64,000 nt of DNA from Mesorhizobium sophorae (lineage in GTDB: Bacteria > Pseudomonadota > Alphaproteobacteria > Rhizobiales > Rhizobiaceae): positions 411,001 through 475,000 of the forward strand of contig NZ_NNRI01000008.1 of assembly GCF_002270415.1 (NCBI RefSeq). Direction: 5' to 3'. Both the position numbers and the translations under genes were made by a program. Shown here piece after piece: positions 25,696 through 33,935 of the stretch (position 1 is its first letter; each line of letters starts with the position of its first letter). The notes under the pieces were generated by a model, which ran no database searches, was not told the origin of the DNA, and saw nothing but the letters and a program-made list of their open reading frames with translations.

Positions 25696-26652
25696 ATGAC
25701 CCTTTCCGTGACAGCCCCCTCCGCCGCCACCCATCAGATGGCCGATGCCTGGCGACGCCAGATATCGCTGCGCCGGCTCTACACGGTGCTTGGCGTCGGT
25801 TTACTGCTTGCCGCGATGTTTGCGAGCATGTGGTTCGCCGACGAAGCCAATGCCGGGCACTTCTTCGACCGGCTGCCGCACATCCTGGACTTCCTGAGCT
25901 GGCTGATCCCCAAGGATTGGAACGACGTCTGGCGGGCGCTGTTCGACATTGCCTCGCCGCACGACACCGGCACCCAGGAATTCAACTTTCCGCTCGGCCG
26001 CGTCTATGTCTGGGGCGGCTTTTACATCCCTGAATATTTCGAGCTCATGCTGACCACGGTGAACGTGGCCCTGGTCTCGACGTTTATCGGCTTCATCTTC
26101 GCCGTGCCGTTTTCCTTCATCGCCGCGCGCAACCTGACGCCGCATCCGGTGCTGAGGCTCGTCGTTAAGCGCTTCATGGAGCTGCTGCGCGCCTTTCCGG
26201 AGATCGTTATTGCCGGCCTCTTCGCGGCCATCGTCTCGACCGGTCCGATCGCTGCCATCATCGCCATCGGCCTGCATTCGATCGGCGCGCTCGGCAAGCT
26301 GTTCTATGAGATCAACGAGAACATCGACATGCGCGCCGAGGAAGGCCTGAGGGCGGTCGGCGCCAACTGGTTCGAGCGTGTGCGCTTCGCCGACCTGCCG
26401 CAGGTGCTGCCCAACTTCATGTCCTACACGCTGCTCCGCGTCGAGATCAATGTGCGCGCTTCGACCATCATCGGCGCCGTCGGCGGCGGCGGCATCGGCG
26501 AGGAATTGAAACTCTCGATTTCACGCGGCTTCGGCGCCAAGACGCTGGCGTTGGTGCTGCTCTTGTTCACGACCATCTTCATCATCGACCAGTTCTCCGC
26601 CTGGCTGCGCCGCAAGCTGGTCGGCGAACAAGCCTTCCTGATGGGTGCTTAG
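25696..26652 (+). CDS. phnE: Phosphonate ABC transporter permease PhnE (first)
   Basis: A 318-residue inner-membrane permease. One N-terminal span (about residues 32-52) is followed by a periplasmic stretch and a BPD_transp_1 domain containing EINENIDMRAEEGLRAVGA, the EAA loop that contacts PhnC, and RASTIIGAVGGGGIGEEL near the end. It forms a heterodimer with the second PhnE encoded just downstream. No good ribosome site is visible before ATG 25696. Confidence 0.92.
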   Translation: MTLSVTAPSAATHQMADAWRRQISLRRLYTVLGVGLLLAAMFASMWFADEANAGHFFDRLPHILDFLSWLIPKDWNDVWRALFDIASPHDTGTQEFNFPLGRVYVWGGFYIPEYFELMLTTVNVALVSTFIGFIFAVPFSFIAARNLTPHPVLRLVVKRFMELLRAFPEIVIAGLFAAIVSTGPIAAIIAIGLHSIGALGKLFYEINENIDMRAEEGLRAVGANWFERVRFADLPQVLPNFMSYTLLRVEINVRASTIIGAVGGGGIGEELKLSISRGFGAKTLALVLLLFTTIFIIDQFSAWLRRKLVGEQAFLMGA

Positions 26653-26698
26653 CCATGATCCCGAAAAGTGGAATCCGGTTTTCGGAAAAGACCATGGC
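26652..26698. repeat. Rhizobial palindromic dispersed repeat between phnE genes
   Basis: A GCCATG...CATGGC outer palindrome encloses CCGAAAA (26661-26667) and TTTTCGG (26679-26685). The element, beginning ATGATCCCGAAAAGTGG, is of a type seen many times in rhizobial genomes. It overlaps the phnE1 stop and separates the two permease genes. A more diverged relative lies at 58052-58110. Confidence 0.7.
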
Positions 26699-26755
26699 AA
26701 AACCAAAAGATAGAGCCCCATCCCGGTCCTATCGGGATGGATCAGGTTCTTGATC

Positions 26756-28123
26756 ATGGCGACGATGACCGCCGACGAAATCCGGTTGATCGAGGAGCGC
26801 TACCCGCAAGTGTTCCGGCGGCCGACGTACAAGCGCTTTGCCCCGCTGTTCCTGTTCGTCGGCATACTGCTCTACCTCATCTATGCCTTGTGGTTCTTCA
26901 GCCTGCCGCAAGTGCTGCGGGAATCGCACTGGGAACGCCTGCCGCTCTTCCTGACGCAGTGGGTCAGCTATGACCTGCAGCCGGAATTTCGGCTCGACCA
27001 GCCCGAGATAACACCGAAATACCCGCGCTTTTCCGCGCTTGGCGAGAACCCGAATCCAGACTGGGTCATCAAGAACGCGGACGGCACCTTCAGCGTCCTG
27101 ATCGACGGTCCGGACAAGTCCGTCACCTTCGACAAGACCAAGGCGACGATCGTGGCCAATGGCGAGACGGTGCCGGTGTCGCTGACGGGCGGCAAGCCGG
27201 TGATCTCGGGCCCGGTGCCGGACTGGATCACCGCTCATGACGACGAGGTGGTGGCCAAGATGGGCTTCGCCGGCGAAGTGCGCGTCACCGTCGACCGCGT
27301 CAAGGTCCGCAAGCGCTTCCTCGGCTGGGCAAATTTCGTCTTCGACACGCGCTCGCCCTTCTTCGGCAAGTCGGCCAGCGAAGTGGTCTCGCTGATCGTG
27401 TCCGGCCCCGAACTCAAGCCGGGCACCTCGAACCTCGCGCTGGCGGGAGACAATATCTGGAACAACGCCCAGTGGCAGCACGGCGACGTCTGGACGAAGT
27501 TGCTGCAGACCATCGTCATGGCCTTTCTCGGCACGCTGCTCGGTGGCATCGTCGCCTTCCCGCTTGCCTTCTTCGCCGCCCGCAACATCACGCCGAACGG
27601 GCTGCTCAGCCAGGTGCTCAAGCGTTTCTTCGACTTCATGCGTTCGGTCGACATGCTGATCTGGGCGCTGTTCTTCACCCGCGCCTTCGGCCCTGGCCCG
27701 CTGGCCGGCAGTGCCGCGATCTTCTTCACCGAGATCGGCACGCTGGGCAAAACCTATTCGGAAAGCCTCGAGAACATCGACGACAAACCGCGCGAGGGCA
27801 TCAAGTCGACAGGTGCCAACGGTTTGCTGGTGCAGCGCTATGGCGTAATGCCTGAAGTGATTCCGATCTTCATCAGCCAGACGCTCTACCAGTGGGAATC
27901 CAACACCCGCGGCGCCACGATCATCGGCGCCGTCGGCGCCGGCGGCATCGGCCTGAAACTATGGGAAGCGATGCGCACCAACTCCAACTGGGCCAACGTC
28001 TTCTACATGGTGCTGCTGACGCTGGCCGTGGTGTTCATCTTCGACAACATATCCAACTTCCTGCGCCGCCGGCTGAGCCGGACCATCCACGACTACAACA
28101 GGATCCAAGCCGAGCAAAATTAG
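26756..28123 (+). CDS. phnE: Phosphonate ABC transporter permease PhnE (second, long form)
   Basis: A 455-residue PhnE with an N-terminal membrane span at about residues 28-50, then about 190 soluble residues, presumed periplasmic, before the permease domain near residue 245. The EAA loop ENIDDKPREGIKSTGANGLL and SNTRGATIIGAVGAGGIGLKL match the family. The extra domain makes it much longer than E. coli PhnE but is known in rhizobial paralogues. ATG 26756 is used; a TTG at 26750 is in frame. It closes the phn genes visible here. Confidence 0.9.
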   Translation: MATMTADEIRLIEERYPQVFRRPTYKRFAPLFLFVGILLYLIYALWFFSLPQVLRESHWERLPLFLTQWVSYDLQPEFRLDQPEITPKYPRFSALGENPNPDWVIKNADGTFSVLIDGPDKSVTFDKTKATIVANGETVPVSLTGGKPVISGPVPDWITAHDDEVVAKMGFAGEVRVTVDRVKVRKRFLGWANFVFDTRSPFFGKSASEVVSLIVSGPELKPGTSNLALAGDNIWNNAQWQHGDVWTKLLQTIVMAFLGTLLGGIVAFPLAFFAARNITPNGLLSQVLKRFFDFMRSVDMLIWALFFTRAFGPGPLAGSAAIFFTEIGTLGKTYSESLENIDDKPREGIKSTGANGLLVQRYGVMPEVIPIFISQTLYQWESNTRGATIIGAVGAGGIGLKLWEAMRTNSNWANVFYMVLLTLAVVFIFDNISNFLRRRLSRTIHDYNRIQAEQN

Positions 28124-28146
28124 CGATCGCGGCGCCTCAGGGCGCC

Positions 28147-28998
28147 CTATGCCGCTTTCTTCCACCCGTTCCTGATATGCTTGTAGCCATCGCGATAGAC
28201 GGCTTCCGGGCTCTCGGAAAAATCGCGCCACACCTTGGTCGCCGCAGCCAGGTCCTTGAGCGAACGGCCGAACGCCTCGATCGTCAGCCAGTCGTCATAA
28301 CCACTCTTGCGGATGGCGGAGAACGTTTCCTTCCACGGGATATTGCCGCGCCCCGGCACGCCGCGGTCGTTCTCCGAAATATGGATATGGACGACATTCC
28401 TGCGGTGTTTTGTATAGGCGCCGATCGGGTCGGCTTCCTCGATGTTGGCATGGAACGTGTCGTACATCGCCTTGATATGCGGCCGGTCGATGGCATCGAT
28501 ATGCTCGGACAGATCCGCCATCGTGTTGAGGAGATAGCATTCGAAGCGATTCAGCGCCTCGAGCCCGATGGTGACGTTCCTCTTGCCGGCATGGTCGCCG
28601 ATAGCGCGTTGCGAAGCGACCGAGCGCTTCTTTTCGGCGGCTGTCGGCCCTGAGCCGGAAAAGGCACCGAGCGTCGAATGCAGCGGCCCGCTCAGCGTGC
28701 TGGCGCCGAGCGCGTCGGCGCAGTCGATAGCCCATTTCATATAGTCGACGCCGGCCTTGCGGGTCGCGGCGTCGGCCGCGATCAGGTTCATCGCCGGTTC
28801 GCCCATGGCTGACACGGCGGTCCGCTCCAGCCCGATACGGTCGAGCAACTCACCCAGTTTCTTGTAGTCGTCGGGCGTGCCGGCGAAGATCGGTATCTCG
28901 ACGCCATCAAAACCGGTTGCCTTGATGTCGCGGAGCAACGGCTCGTGTTTCTTCGACACCGCCGTCGTCCACAGGAACATGCACATGCCGATTTTCAT
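28147..28998 (-). CDS. Sugar phosphate isomerase/epimerase-like TIM barrel (AP endonuclease 2 fold)
   Basis: A 283-residue protein of the xylose isomerase-like TIM-barrel family. Metal-site motifs are visible: GLEALNRFE (strand 5 glutamate), MYDTFHANIEE, VHIHISENDRGVPGRG and LTIEAFG. The sequence resembles D-tagatose/D-psicose 3-epimerases. ATG 28998 follows GAGGGGCG and leads directly into the first strand KIGMCMFLW. It is the third gene of a minus-strand run with the oxidoreductase and isomerase upstream, probably expressed from the promoter near 31540. The substrate is unknown. Confidence 0.82.
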   Translation of the reverse strand: MKIGMCMFLWTTAVSKKHEPLLRDIKATGFDGVEIPIFAGTPDDYKKLGELLDRIGLERTAVSAMGEPAMNLIAADAATRKAGVDYMKWAIDCADALGASTLSGPLHSTLGAFSGSGPTAAEKKRSVASQRAIGDHAGKRNVTIGLEALNRFECYLLNTMADLSEHIDAIDRPHIKAMYDTFHANIEEADPIGAYTKHRRNVVHIHISENDRGVPGRGNIPWKETFSAIRKSGYDDWLTIEAFGRSLKDLAAATKVWRDFSESPEAVYRDGYKHIRNGWKKAA

Positions 28999-29020
28999 CG
29001 ACGCCCCTCGCCGGTCGAAG

Positions 29021-30208
29021 TCATAGTTTCGTCCAGGCCCCATTCTTCTTCGACGACTTCACGCAGGCCTCGATGAAGGCCATGCCCTCGACGCCGTCCT
29101 GAATGGTCGGAAAGACGACATCCTTCGCCGGCTTGCCGCCCTTCTTGCGCGCCGCGCGGATGGCGCGCGCGGCCTCCTGGTAGATGTTAGCAAAACCTTC
29201 GAGGTAGCCCTCGGGATGGCCCGGCGGGACCCGGCTGACACGCCCCGCCACCGGCAGCGCCCCGGCGCCGTTGCGGGTGATCAGTTGCTTCGGCTGGCCG
29301 AAGGGCGTGTACCAGAGATAGTTCGGATCGGCCTGCACCCATTCCAGCCCGCCCTTTGAGCCATAGATACGCAGCTTCAGCCCGTTTTCATGGCCCGGCG
29401 CCACCTGGCTGGCCCAGATCATGCCCTTGGCCGGATGCGTCTTGCCGGCCGGCTTGAAGCGCAGCATGACGTTGACATTGTCGTCGAGCAGCCTCCCCGG
29501 CACGAAGGCATCGAGATCGGCCGAAAGCGAATCGAGCTCCAGTCCCGAGACGAAGCGCGCCAGATTGTAGGCGTGGGTGCCGATGTCGCCCAGCGCGCCG
29601 CCTGCGCCTGCCTGCTTGGGATCGCCACGCCACGACGCCTGCTTCTGGCCGGTGGCGGCGAGGTCCTCGGTCAGCCAGTCCTGTGGATACTCGGATTGCA
29701 CGATGCGGATGTCGCCGAGCACGCCCTTGGCCACCATCTCGCGGGCCTGCCGCACCATCGGATAGGCGGTGTAGTTGTGGGTGAGCACGAACACCTTGCC
29801 GGTCTTCTCGACCACGGCGGCCAGCTTCTTGGCCTCAGCAAGCGTCGTCGCCAGCGGCTTGTCGCAGATGACGTGGATGCCGGCTTCGAGGAAGGCCTTG
29901 GCCGCTGGCACATGGACATTGTTGGGGGTGACGATGGCCACCGCCTCGATGCCGTCGGGCCGCTTGGCCTCGGCCTTGGCCATTTCGGCATAGGAGCCGT
30001 AGCTGCGATCCGGGTCGAGCCCGAGTTCGGCGGCCGAGGCCTTGGCACGCGCCGGATCGGAGGACAGCGCGCCGGCGACCAGCACGAAATCATTGTCCAT
30101 GCGCGCCGCGATGCGGTGCACCGCGCCGATGAAGGCGCCTTGCCCGCCGCCGACCATGCCATAGCGGATCGGACCGCCTCCCGTTTCCGACTTCGATGCG
30201 CCGACCAT
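29021..30208 (-). CDS. Gfo/Idh/MocA-family NAD(P)-dependent sugar or inositol dehydrogenase
   Basis: A 395-residue oxidoreductase. The N-terminal Rossmann motif GMVGGGQGAFIG lies at about residues 17-28. The family CDKPLA motif carries the catalytic-region lysine, and GGALGDIGTHAYNLARF contains the conserved aspartate and histidine of the active site. It sits between two isomerase/epimerase-like genes on the same strand, suggesting oxidation and epimerisation of one cyclic polyol or sugar, as in inositol-type pathways. That substrate class is an inference. Confidence 0.87.
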   Translation of the reverse strand: MVGASKSETGGGPIRYGMVGGGQGAFIGAVHRIAARMDNDFVLVAGALSSDPARAKASAAELGLDPDRSYGSYAEMAKAEAKRPDGIEAVAIVTPNNVHVPAAKAFLEAGIHVICDKPLATTLAEAKKLAAVVEKTGKVFVLTHNYTAYPMVRQAREMVAKGVLGDIRIVQSEYPQDWLTEDLAATGQKQASWRGDPKQAGAGGALGDIGTHAYNLARFVSGLELDSLSADLDAFVPGRLLDDNVNVMLRFKPAGKTHPAKGMIWASQVAPGHENGLKLRIYGSKGGLEWVQADPNYLWYTPFGQPKQLITRNGAGALPVAGRVSRVPPGHPEGYLEGFANIYQEAARAIRAARKKGGKPAKDVVFPTIQDGVEGMAFIEACVKSSKKNGAWTKL

Positions 30209-30227
30209 GTCTTTTCTCCTCGTGTCT

Positions 30228-30357
30228 GAAATATCCCAGCCCCTTGACGGGAGGTCGATCCGCGCAACGGATCGGGTGGGTCGTAGAGGTAGAGCTCGGT
30301 TGAACTGACCCTACCCGGGACCGTCTACCACCCTCCCTCGAGCGGGAGGGAAGCCGC
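30228..30357. repeat. Rhizobial dispersed palindromic repeat in the 150-bp gap
   Basis: This stretch contains CCCTTGACGGGAGG, GATCCGCGCAACGGATC and, at its right end, CCCTCCCTCGAGCGGGAGGG, a strong hairpin. The overall layout is that of a GC-rich intergenic repeat common in Mesorhizobium-like genomes. It lies between the dehydrogenase and the upstream isomerase gene and would be transcribed as structured RNA within the operon. Confidence 0.6.
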
Positions 30358-30358
30358 G

Positions 30359-31420
30359 TTAGATCCCCATCATGCCGCGCAGCACTTTCTTGTCGGTGGT
30401 GCCGCCGGCAAAGTCGTCGAATGCCTTTTCCGTCACCCGGATGATGTGGTGCTGGATAAATGGCGCGCCCTCTGCCGCGCCGTCTTCCGGGTGCTTCAGG
30501 CAGCATTCCCATTCCAGCACAGCCCAGGAATCGTAGTTGTACTGCGTCAGCTTGGAAAAGATGCCGCCAAAATCCACCTGCCCGTCACCGAGCGAACGGA
30601 AGCGGCCGGCGCGGTTGGTCCAGCTCTGATAGCCGGAATAGACGCCTTGCCTCCCGGTCGGGTTGAACTCGGCGTCCTTGACGTGGAACGCCTTGATGCG
30701 CTCGTGATAGATGTCGATGAATTCGAGATAGTCGAGTTGCTGCAGCAGGAAGTGCGACGGATCGTAATTGATGTTGCAGCGCTTGTGGCCGCCAACCGCT
30801 TCGAGGAACATCTCGAAGGTAGCGCCGTCGAACACGTCCTCGCCGGGATGGATTTCGTAGCCGACATCGACGCCATTGTCCTCATAGACGTCAAGGATCG
30901 GCTTCCAGCGCTTGCCGAGCTCCGAAAAAGCCTCCTCGATCAGGCCGGCCGGCCGCTGTGGCCACGGGTAGAGGTAAGGGAAAGCCAGTGCTCCGGAGAA
31001 ACTCACAGAGGCGTTCAGCCCGAGATTGCGCGAGGCCTTGGCGCCGAACTTCATCTGTTCGACCGCCCATTTCTGACGCGCCTTGGGATTGTTGTGCACC
31101 GAAGCCGGCGCAAAGCCATCGAACTGCGCATCATAGGCCGGATGCACCGCCACCAATTGCCCCTGCAGATGCGTCGACAGTTCCGTGATCTCGATGCCGG
31201 CGTCGGCACAGATGCCTTTCACCTCGTCGCAATAGGCCTTGGAAGATGCCGCCTTCTTGAGATCGAACAAGCGCGCGTCCCAGGTCGGGATCTGCACGCC
31301 CTTGTAACCAAGACCAGCCGCCCATTTGGTGATCGAAGCCAGTGAATTGAACGGCGCGGCGTCACCTGCAAACTGCGCCAGAAACAATCCAGGGCCCTTC
31401 ATGGTCGTCGGCATCGGCAT
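30359..31420 (-). CDS. Sugar phosphate isomerase/epimerase-like TIM barrel
   Basis: A 353-residue TIM-barrel protein of the AP-endonuclease-2/xylose-isomerase-like family. GYEIHPGEDVFDG, INYDPSHFLLQQLDY, IKAFHVKDAEF and AVLEWEC carry the expected metal-binding Glu, Asp, His and Glu residues. It is the first gene of the minus-strand operon, with AGGGAGG ahead of the ATG. About 120 bp upstream lie a TTGACC promoter element and the TGGTATTACCA operator shared with the importer operon at 47.5 kb. The reaction is unknown. Confidence 0.83.
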   Translation of the reverse strand: MPMPTTMKGPGLFLAQFAGDAAPFNSLASITKWAAGLGYKGVQIPTWDARLFDLKKAASSKAYCDEVKGICADAGIEITELSTHLQGQLVAVHPAYDAQFDGFAPASVHNNPKARQKWAVEQMKFGAKASRNLGLNASVSFSGALAFPYLYPWPQRPAGLIEEAFSELGKRWKPILDVYEDNGVDVGYEIHPGEDVFDGATFEMFLEAVGGHKRCNINYDPSHFLLQQLDYLEFIDIYHERIKAFHVKDAEFNPTGRQGVYSGYQSWTNRAGRFRSLGDGQVDFGGIFSKLTQYNYDSWAVLEWECCLKHPEDGAAEGAPFIQHHIIRVTEKAFDDFAGGTTDKKVLRGMMGI

Positions 31421-31518
31421 CCTCCCTCATTTTCCTCGCGACCGAGCATAGCGCCGATTGGAAGCAGGGCCAGCCACTTTGGTCTTTTCACACGGGGCGC
31501 TTGTGCGCGCCACTATTC

Positions 31519-31548
31519 TGGTATTACCAAATACAAGGATTTGGTCAA
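31519..31548 (-). promoter_or_regulatory. Promoter-operator of the isomerase operon (FadR-type site)
   Basis: On the minus strand, TTGACC (31548-31543) is followed after 16 bp by TAATAC, which lies inside the palindrome TGGTAATACCA (31519-31529). That site fits TNGTNNNACNA, the operator class of FadR/FCD GntR proteins. The layout almost copies 47588-47616. It lies in the 395-bp gap 31421-31815, where I see no gene. Confidence 0.68.
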
Positions 31549-31698
31549 GTCTTGTAGTGCATCGCCGGAACCCCTGGGGTAGGCAAAAAAGGGATACATA
31601 TCTCAATATAATCAATGAAATAATTCGGAGTGAGCGCAGCAACCCGCCGCTTCTTGCCGTCCATGGGAAATTGCTGTAGACCTCCCTTCAGGCCCAAT

Positions 31699-31709
31699 TG
31701 GTCGAACCA
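31699..31709 (+). promoter_or_regulatory. FadR-type operator, second site of the divergent region
   Basis: TGGTCGAACCA, within TTGGTCGAACCAG, is a perfect 4-3-4 palindrome identical to 47764-47774. It lies 180 bp from the first site and about 105 bp upstream of the plus-strand isomerase start at 31816. A TATAAT at 31607-31612 lies nearby without a clear -35. Confidence 0.65.
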
Positions 31710-31815
31710 GTTTGCGAAAAAAGGCTGGGGAAGCCTTGGGGAGGAACCCTTGCGTCGCCTTTCAGCGAAGCATGTCGCAGGCGAACCATAAAGACGAATT
31801 TGGGAAGGACAGACC

Positions 31816-32703
31816 ATGCACCTTTCGACGCACAACTGGATGCGGGCGGAACCGCTGGAGACGACGCTCAAGCGCATCAAGAAATTCGGCTATGAGTCGA
31901 TCGAGATTTCCGGCGAGCCTGAGCAGTACAAGACCAAGGAGACGCGGGCACTGCTGAAGGAGCATGGTATCCGCTGCTGGGGCGCGGTGACCTTGATGCT
32001 GGGCGAGCGCAACCTCGCCGCCAAGGACCAGGGCCAGCGCGAGCGTTCCGTGCAGTATGTCAAGGACGTGCTGACGATGATCAGCGAACTCGATGGCGAG
32101 ATCATCACGCTGGTTCCGGCGACGGTCGGCAAGGTGGTGCCGGATGGCACCGAGGAAGAGGAATGGAAATGGGTTGTCGACGCGACCCGTGAATGCTTCA
32201 CCCACGCCAAGAAGGTCGGCGTCAAGATCGCCGTCGAACCGCTCAATCGCTTCGAAACCTATCTGTTCAATCGCGGCGCCCAGGCCCTGGCGCTGGCCGA
32301 CGCGGTCAGCCCCGAATGCGGCGTCTGCCTCGACGCCTACCACATCCACATGGAGGAATTTAACGTCCATGACGCGATCCGGCAGGTCGGCAAGCGCCTG
32401 TTCGACTTCCATGTCGCCGACAACAACCGCTTTGCCGCCGGCCTCGGCCAGATCGACTGGCCGAAGATCGTCGCCACGCTGAAGGAGGTCGGCTACGACG
32501 GCGCGCTGACCAACGAGTTCGTCGCCCCGGTCGACCGCACGCCGGCCGCGCCCTATCCCGACATGGTCGAGCGCCATCCGGTCGACATTTCGCCCGAGCA
32601 GCTGAAGTTCATCCAGGATCACGGCTCCAGCGTTCTGACCGAGAAATTCTACACCGACCAGATGCGCATCACCGCAGAAACGTTGCTGCCGCTGATCAAG
32701 TAG
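31816..32703 (+). CDS. Sugar phosphate isomerase/epimerase-like TIM barrel
   Basis: A 295-residue TIM-barrel protein with the metal-site pattern of tagatose-epimerase relatives: KIAVEPLNRFE, CLDAYHIHMEEF, FHVADNNRF and GALTNEFV. GGGAAGGAC precedes the ATG. It starts a plus-strand run with an enolase-superfamily enzyme and a GntR regulator and is divergent from the other isomerase operon. Both sides have FadR-type operators, so they are probably co-regulated. Substrate unknown. Confidence 0.84.
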   Translation: MHLSTHNWMRAEPLETTLKRIKKFGYESIEISGEPEQYKTKETRALLKEHGIRCWGAVTLMLGERNLAAKDQGQRERSVQYVKDVLTMISELDGEIITLVPATVGKVVPDGTEEEEWKWVVDATRECFTHAKKVGVKIAVEPLNRFETYLFNRGAQALALADAVSPECGVCLDAYHIHMEEFNVHDAIRQVGKRLFDFHVADNNRFAAGLGQIDWPKIVATLKEVGYDGALTNEFVAPVDRTPAAPYPDMVERHPVDISPEQLKFIQDHGSSVLTEKFYTDQMRITAETLLPLIK

Positions 32704-32763
32704 TCGACTGCCTGTTGGGAAATTGCCCTTTCGCCCTGACCGGCGGCAGGGCCGGGGAAGACC

Positions 32764-33933
32764 ATGCGCATCAAGACCATCCAAGCCTGGTGGATCCGCA
32801 TCCCGATCGAAGCCGCTCGGCAGCACCGCAGCGACTTCGGTCAGGTGACGACCTTTGACGCCGCCATCCTGCGCATCGAGACCGATGACGGGCTGGTCGG
32901 CTGGGGCGAAGGCAAAAACGCCGCCGGCAGCGCCGGCAGCTACGGGGCGCTTGTCCACATGCTGAACCATGAGGTCGGTCCGCAATTGATCGGCCGCGAT
33001 CCTGCCGACATCGGCGTCATCTGGGAGATGCTCTACAACGGCGTTCGCCACGACAGCGCCGCCCGCGCCGGCCACGCCATGCCGCAACTGGCGCGGCGCG
33101 GCATGAGCATAGCGGCCATCAGCGCCGTCGATATCGCGCTCTGGGACATCCTGGGCAAATCGCTTGGCGTTCCGGTCTGGCGGCTCCTCGGCGGCCGCAA
33201 GCTCGACCGCATGCCGGCCTATGCGTCCGGCGGATGGGCGTCCGCCGACGCCATCGGCGAGCAATTGAAATCGTATATCGCCAAAGGCGGCTTCAAGGCG
33301 CTGAAGATGCGGGTCGGCGCCATGGACGGTGCCGCGCATATCTCCGCCGCCCGCGTCCGTGCCGCACGGCAGGCGCTCGGCCCCGATGTCGAATTGATGG
33401 TCGACGCCCACGGCACCTACACCGTGGCCGAAGCCAAGCGCTTCATCCACCTCGTCGACGATCTGGACCTCGCCTGGTTCGAGGAGCCGATCATCGCCGA
33501 CGACAAGCCAGGCATGGCCGAAGTACGGGCAAGCAGTGCCGTTCCGATCGCCACCGGCGAAAGTGAGGCGACGCGCTATGCCTTCCGCGACCTTGCCGTG
33601 CTGAAAGCCGCCGACATCTTCCAGCCCGATCCGGCCTTCTGCGGCGGCATCAGCGAAGCGATGAAGATCGGCACCATCGCCAGCGCCTTCAACCTGCGCT
33701 TTGCGCCGCATCTGTGGGCCGGCGCGCCCTGCTTCTTCGCCGGACTGCACATCTGTGCTGCTTCGCCGGCTAGTTTCACCGTCGAATATTCGCTCGGCGC
33801 CAACCCGATGATCCATGATCTGATCGAAGAGACTGTCGAAGCCAAGGACGGTATGATAGCGATCCCGGAAAAGCCGGGTCTGGGGTTCACCATTTCGGAG
33901 CGGTTCCTGGAGGCGCACGCGCAACGCGATTGA
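32764..33933 (+). CDS. Mandelate racemase/muconate lactonizing enzyme family protein (enolase superfamily)
   Basis: A 389-residue two-domain enolase-superfamily enzyme. The barrel carries ALKMRVG (second-strand K-x-R site), metal ligands in VDAHGTY, WFEEP and ATGES, and a histidine in FAPHLWAG that acts as base in the mandelate racemase subgroup. Such enzymes dehydrate sugar acids or racemise 2-hydroxy acids. Its neighbours make a sugar-acid dehydratase more likely. GGGGAAG precedes the ATG, and the stop overlaps the region just before the GntR gene. Confidence 0.86.
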   Translation: MRIKTIQAWWIRIPIEAARQHRSDFGQVTTFDAAILRIETDDGLVGWGEGKNAAGSAGSYGALVHMLNHEVGPQLIGRDPADIGVIWEMLYNGVRHDSAARAGHAMPQLARRGMSIAAISAVDIALWDILGKSLGVPVWRLLGGRKLDRMPAYASGGWASADAIGEQLKSYIAKGGFKALKMRVGAMDGAAHISAARVRAARQALGPDVELMVDAHGTYTVAEAKRFIHLVDDLDLAWFEEPIIADDKPGMAEVRASSAVPIATGESEATRYAFRDLAVLKAADIFQPDPAFCGGISEAMKIGTIASAFNLRFAPHLWAGAPCFFAGLHICAASPASFTVEYSLGANPMIHDLIEETVEAKDGMIAIPEKPGLGFTISERFLEAHAQRD

Positions 33934-33935
33934 CA

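Noticed and set aside
31427..31895. Several short open frames in the divergent isomerase intergenic region
   Set aside because: They overlap each other and the operator sites, use no good start signals and show no protein-like composition.
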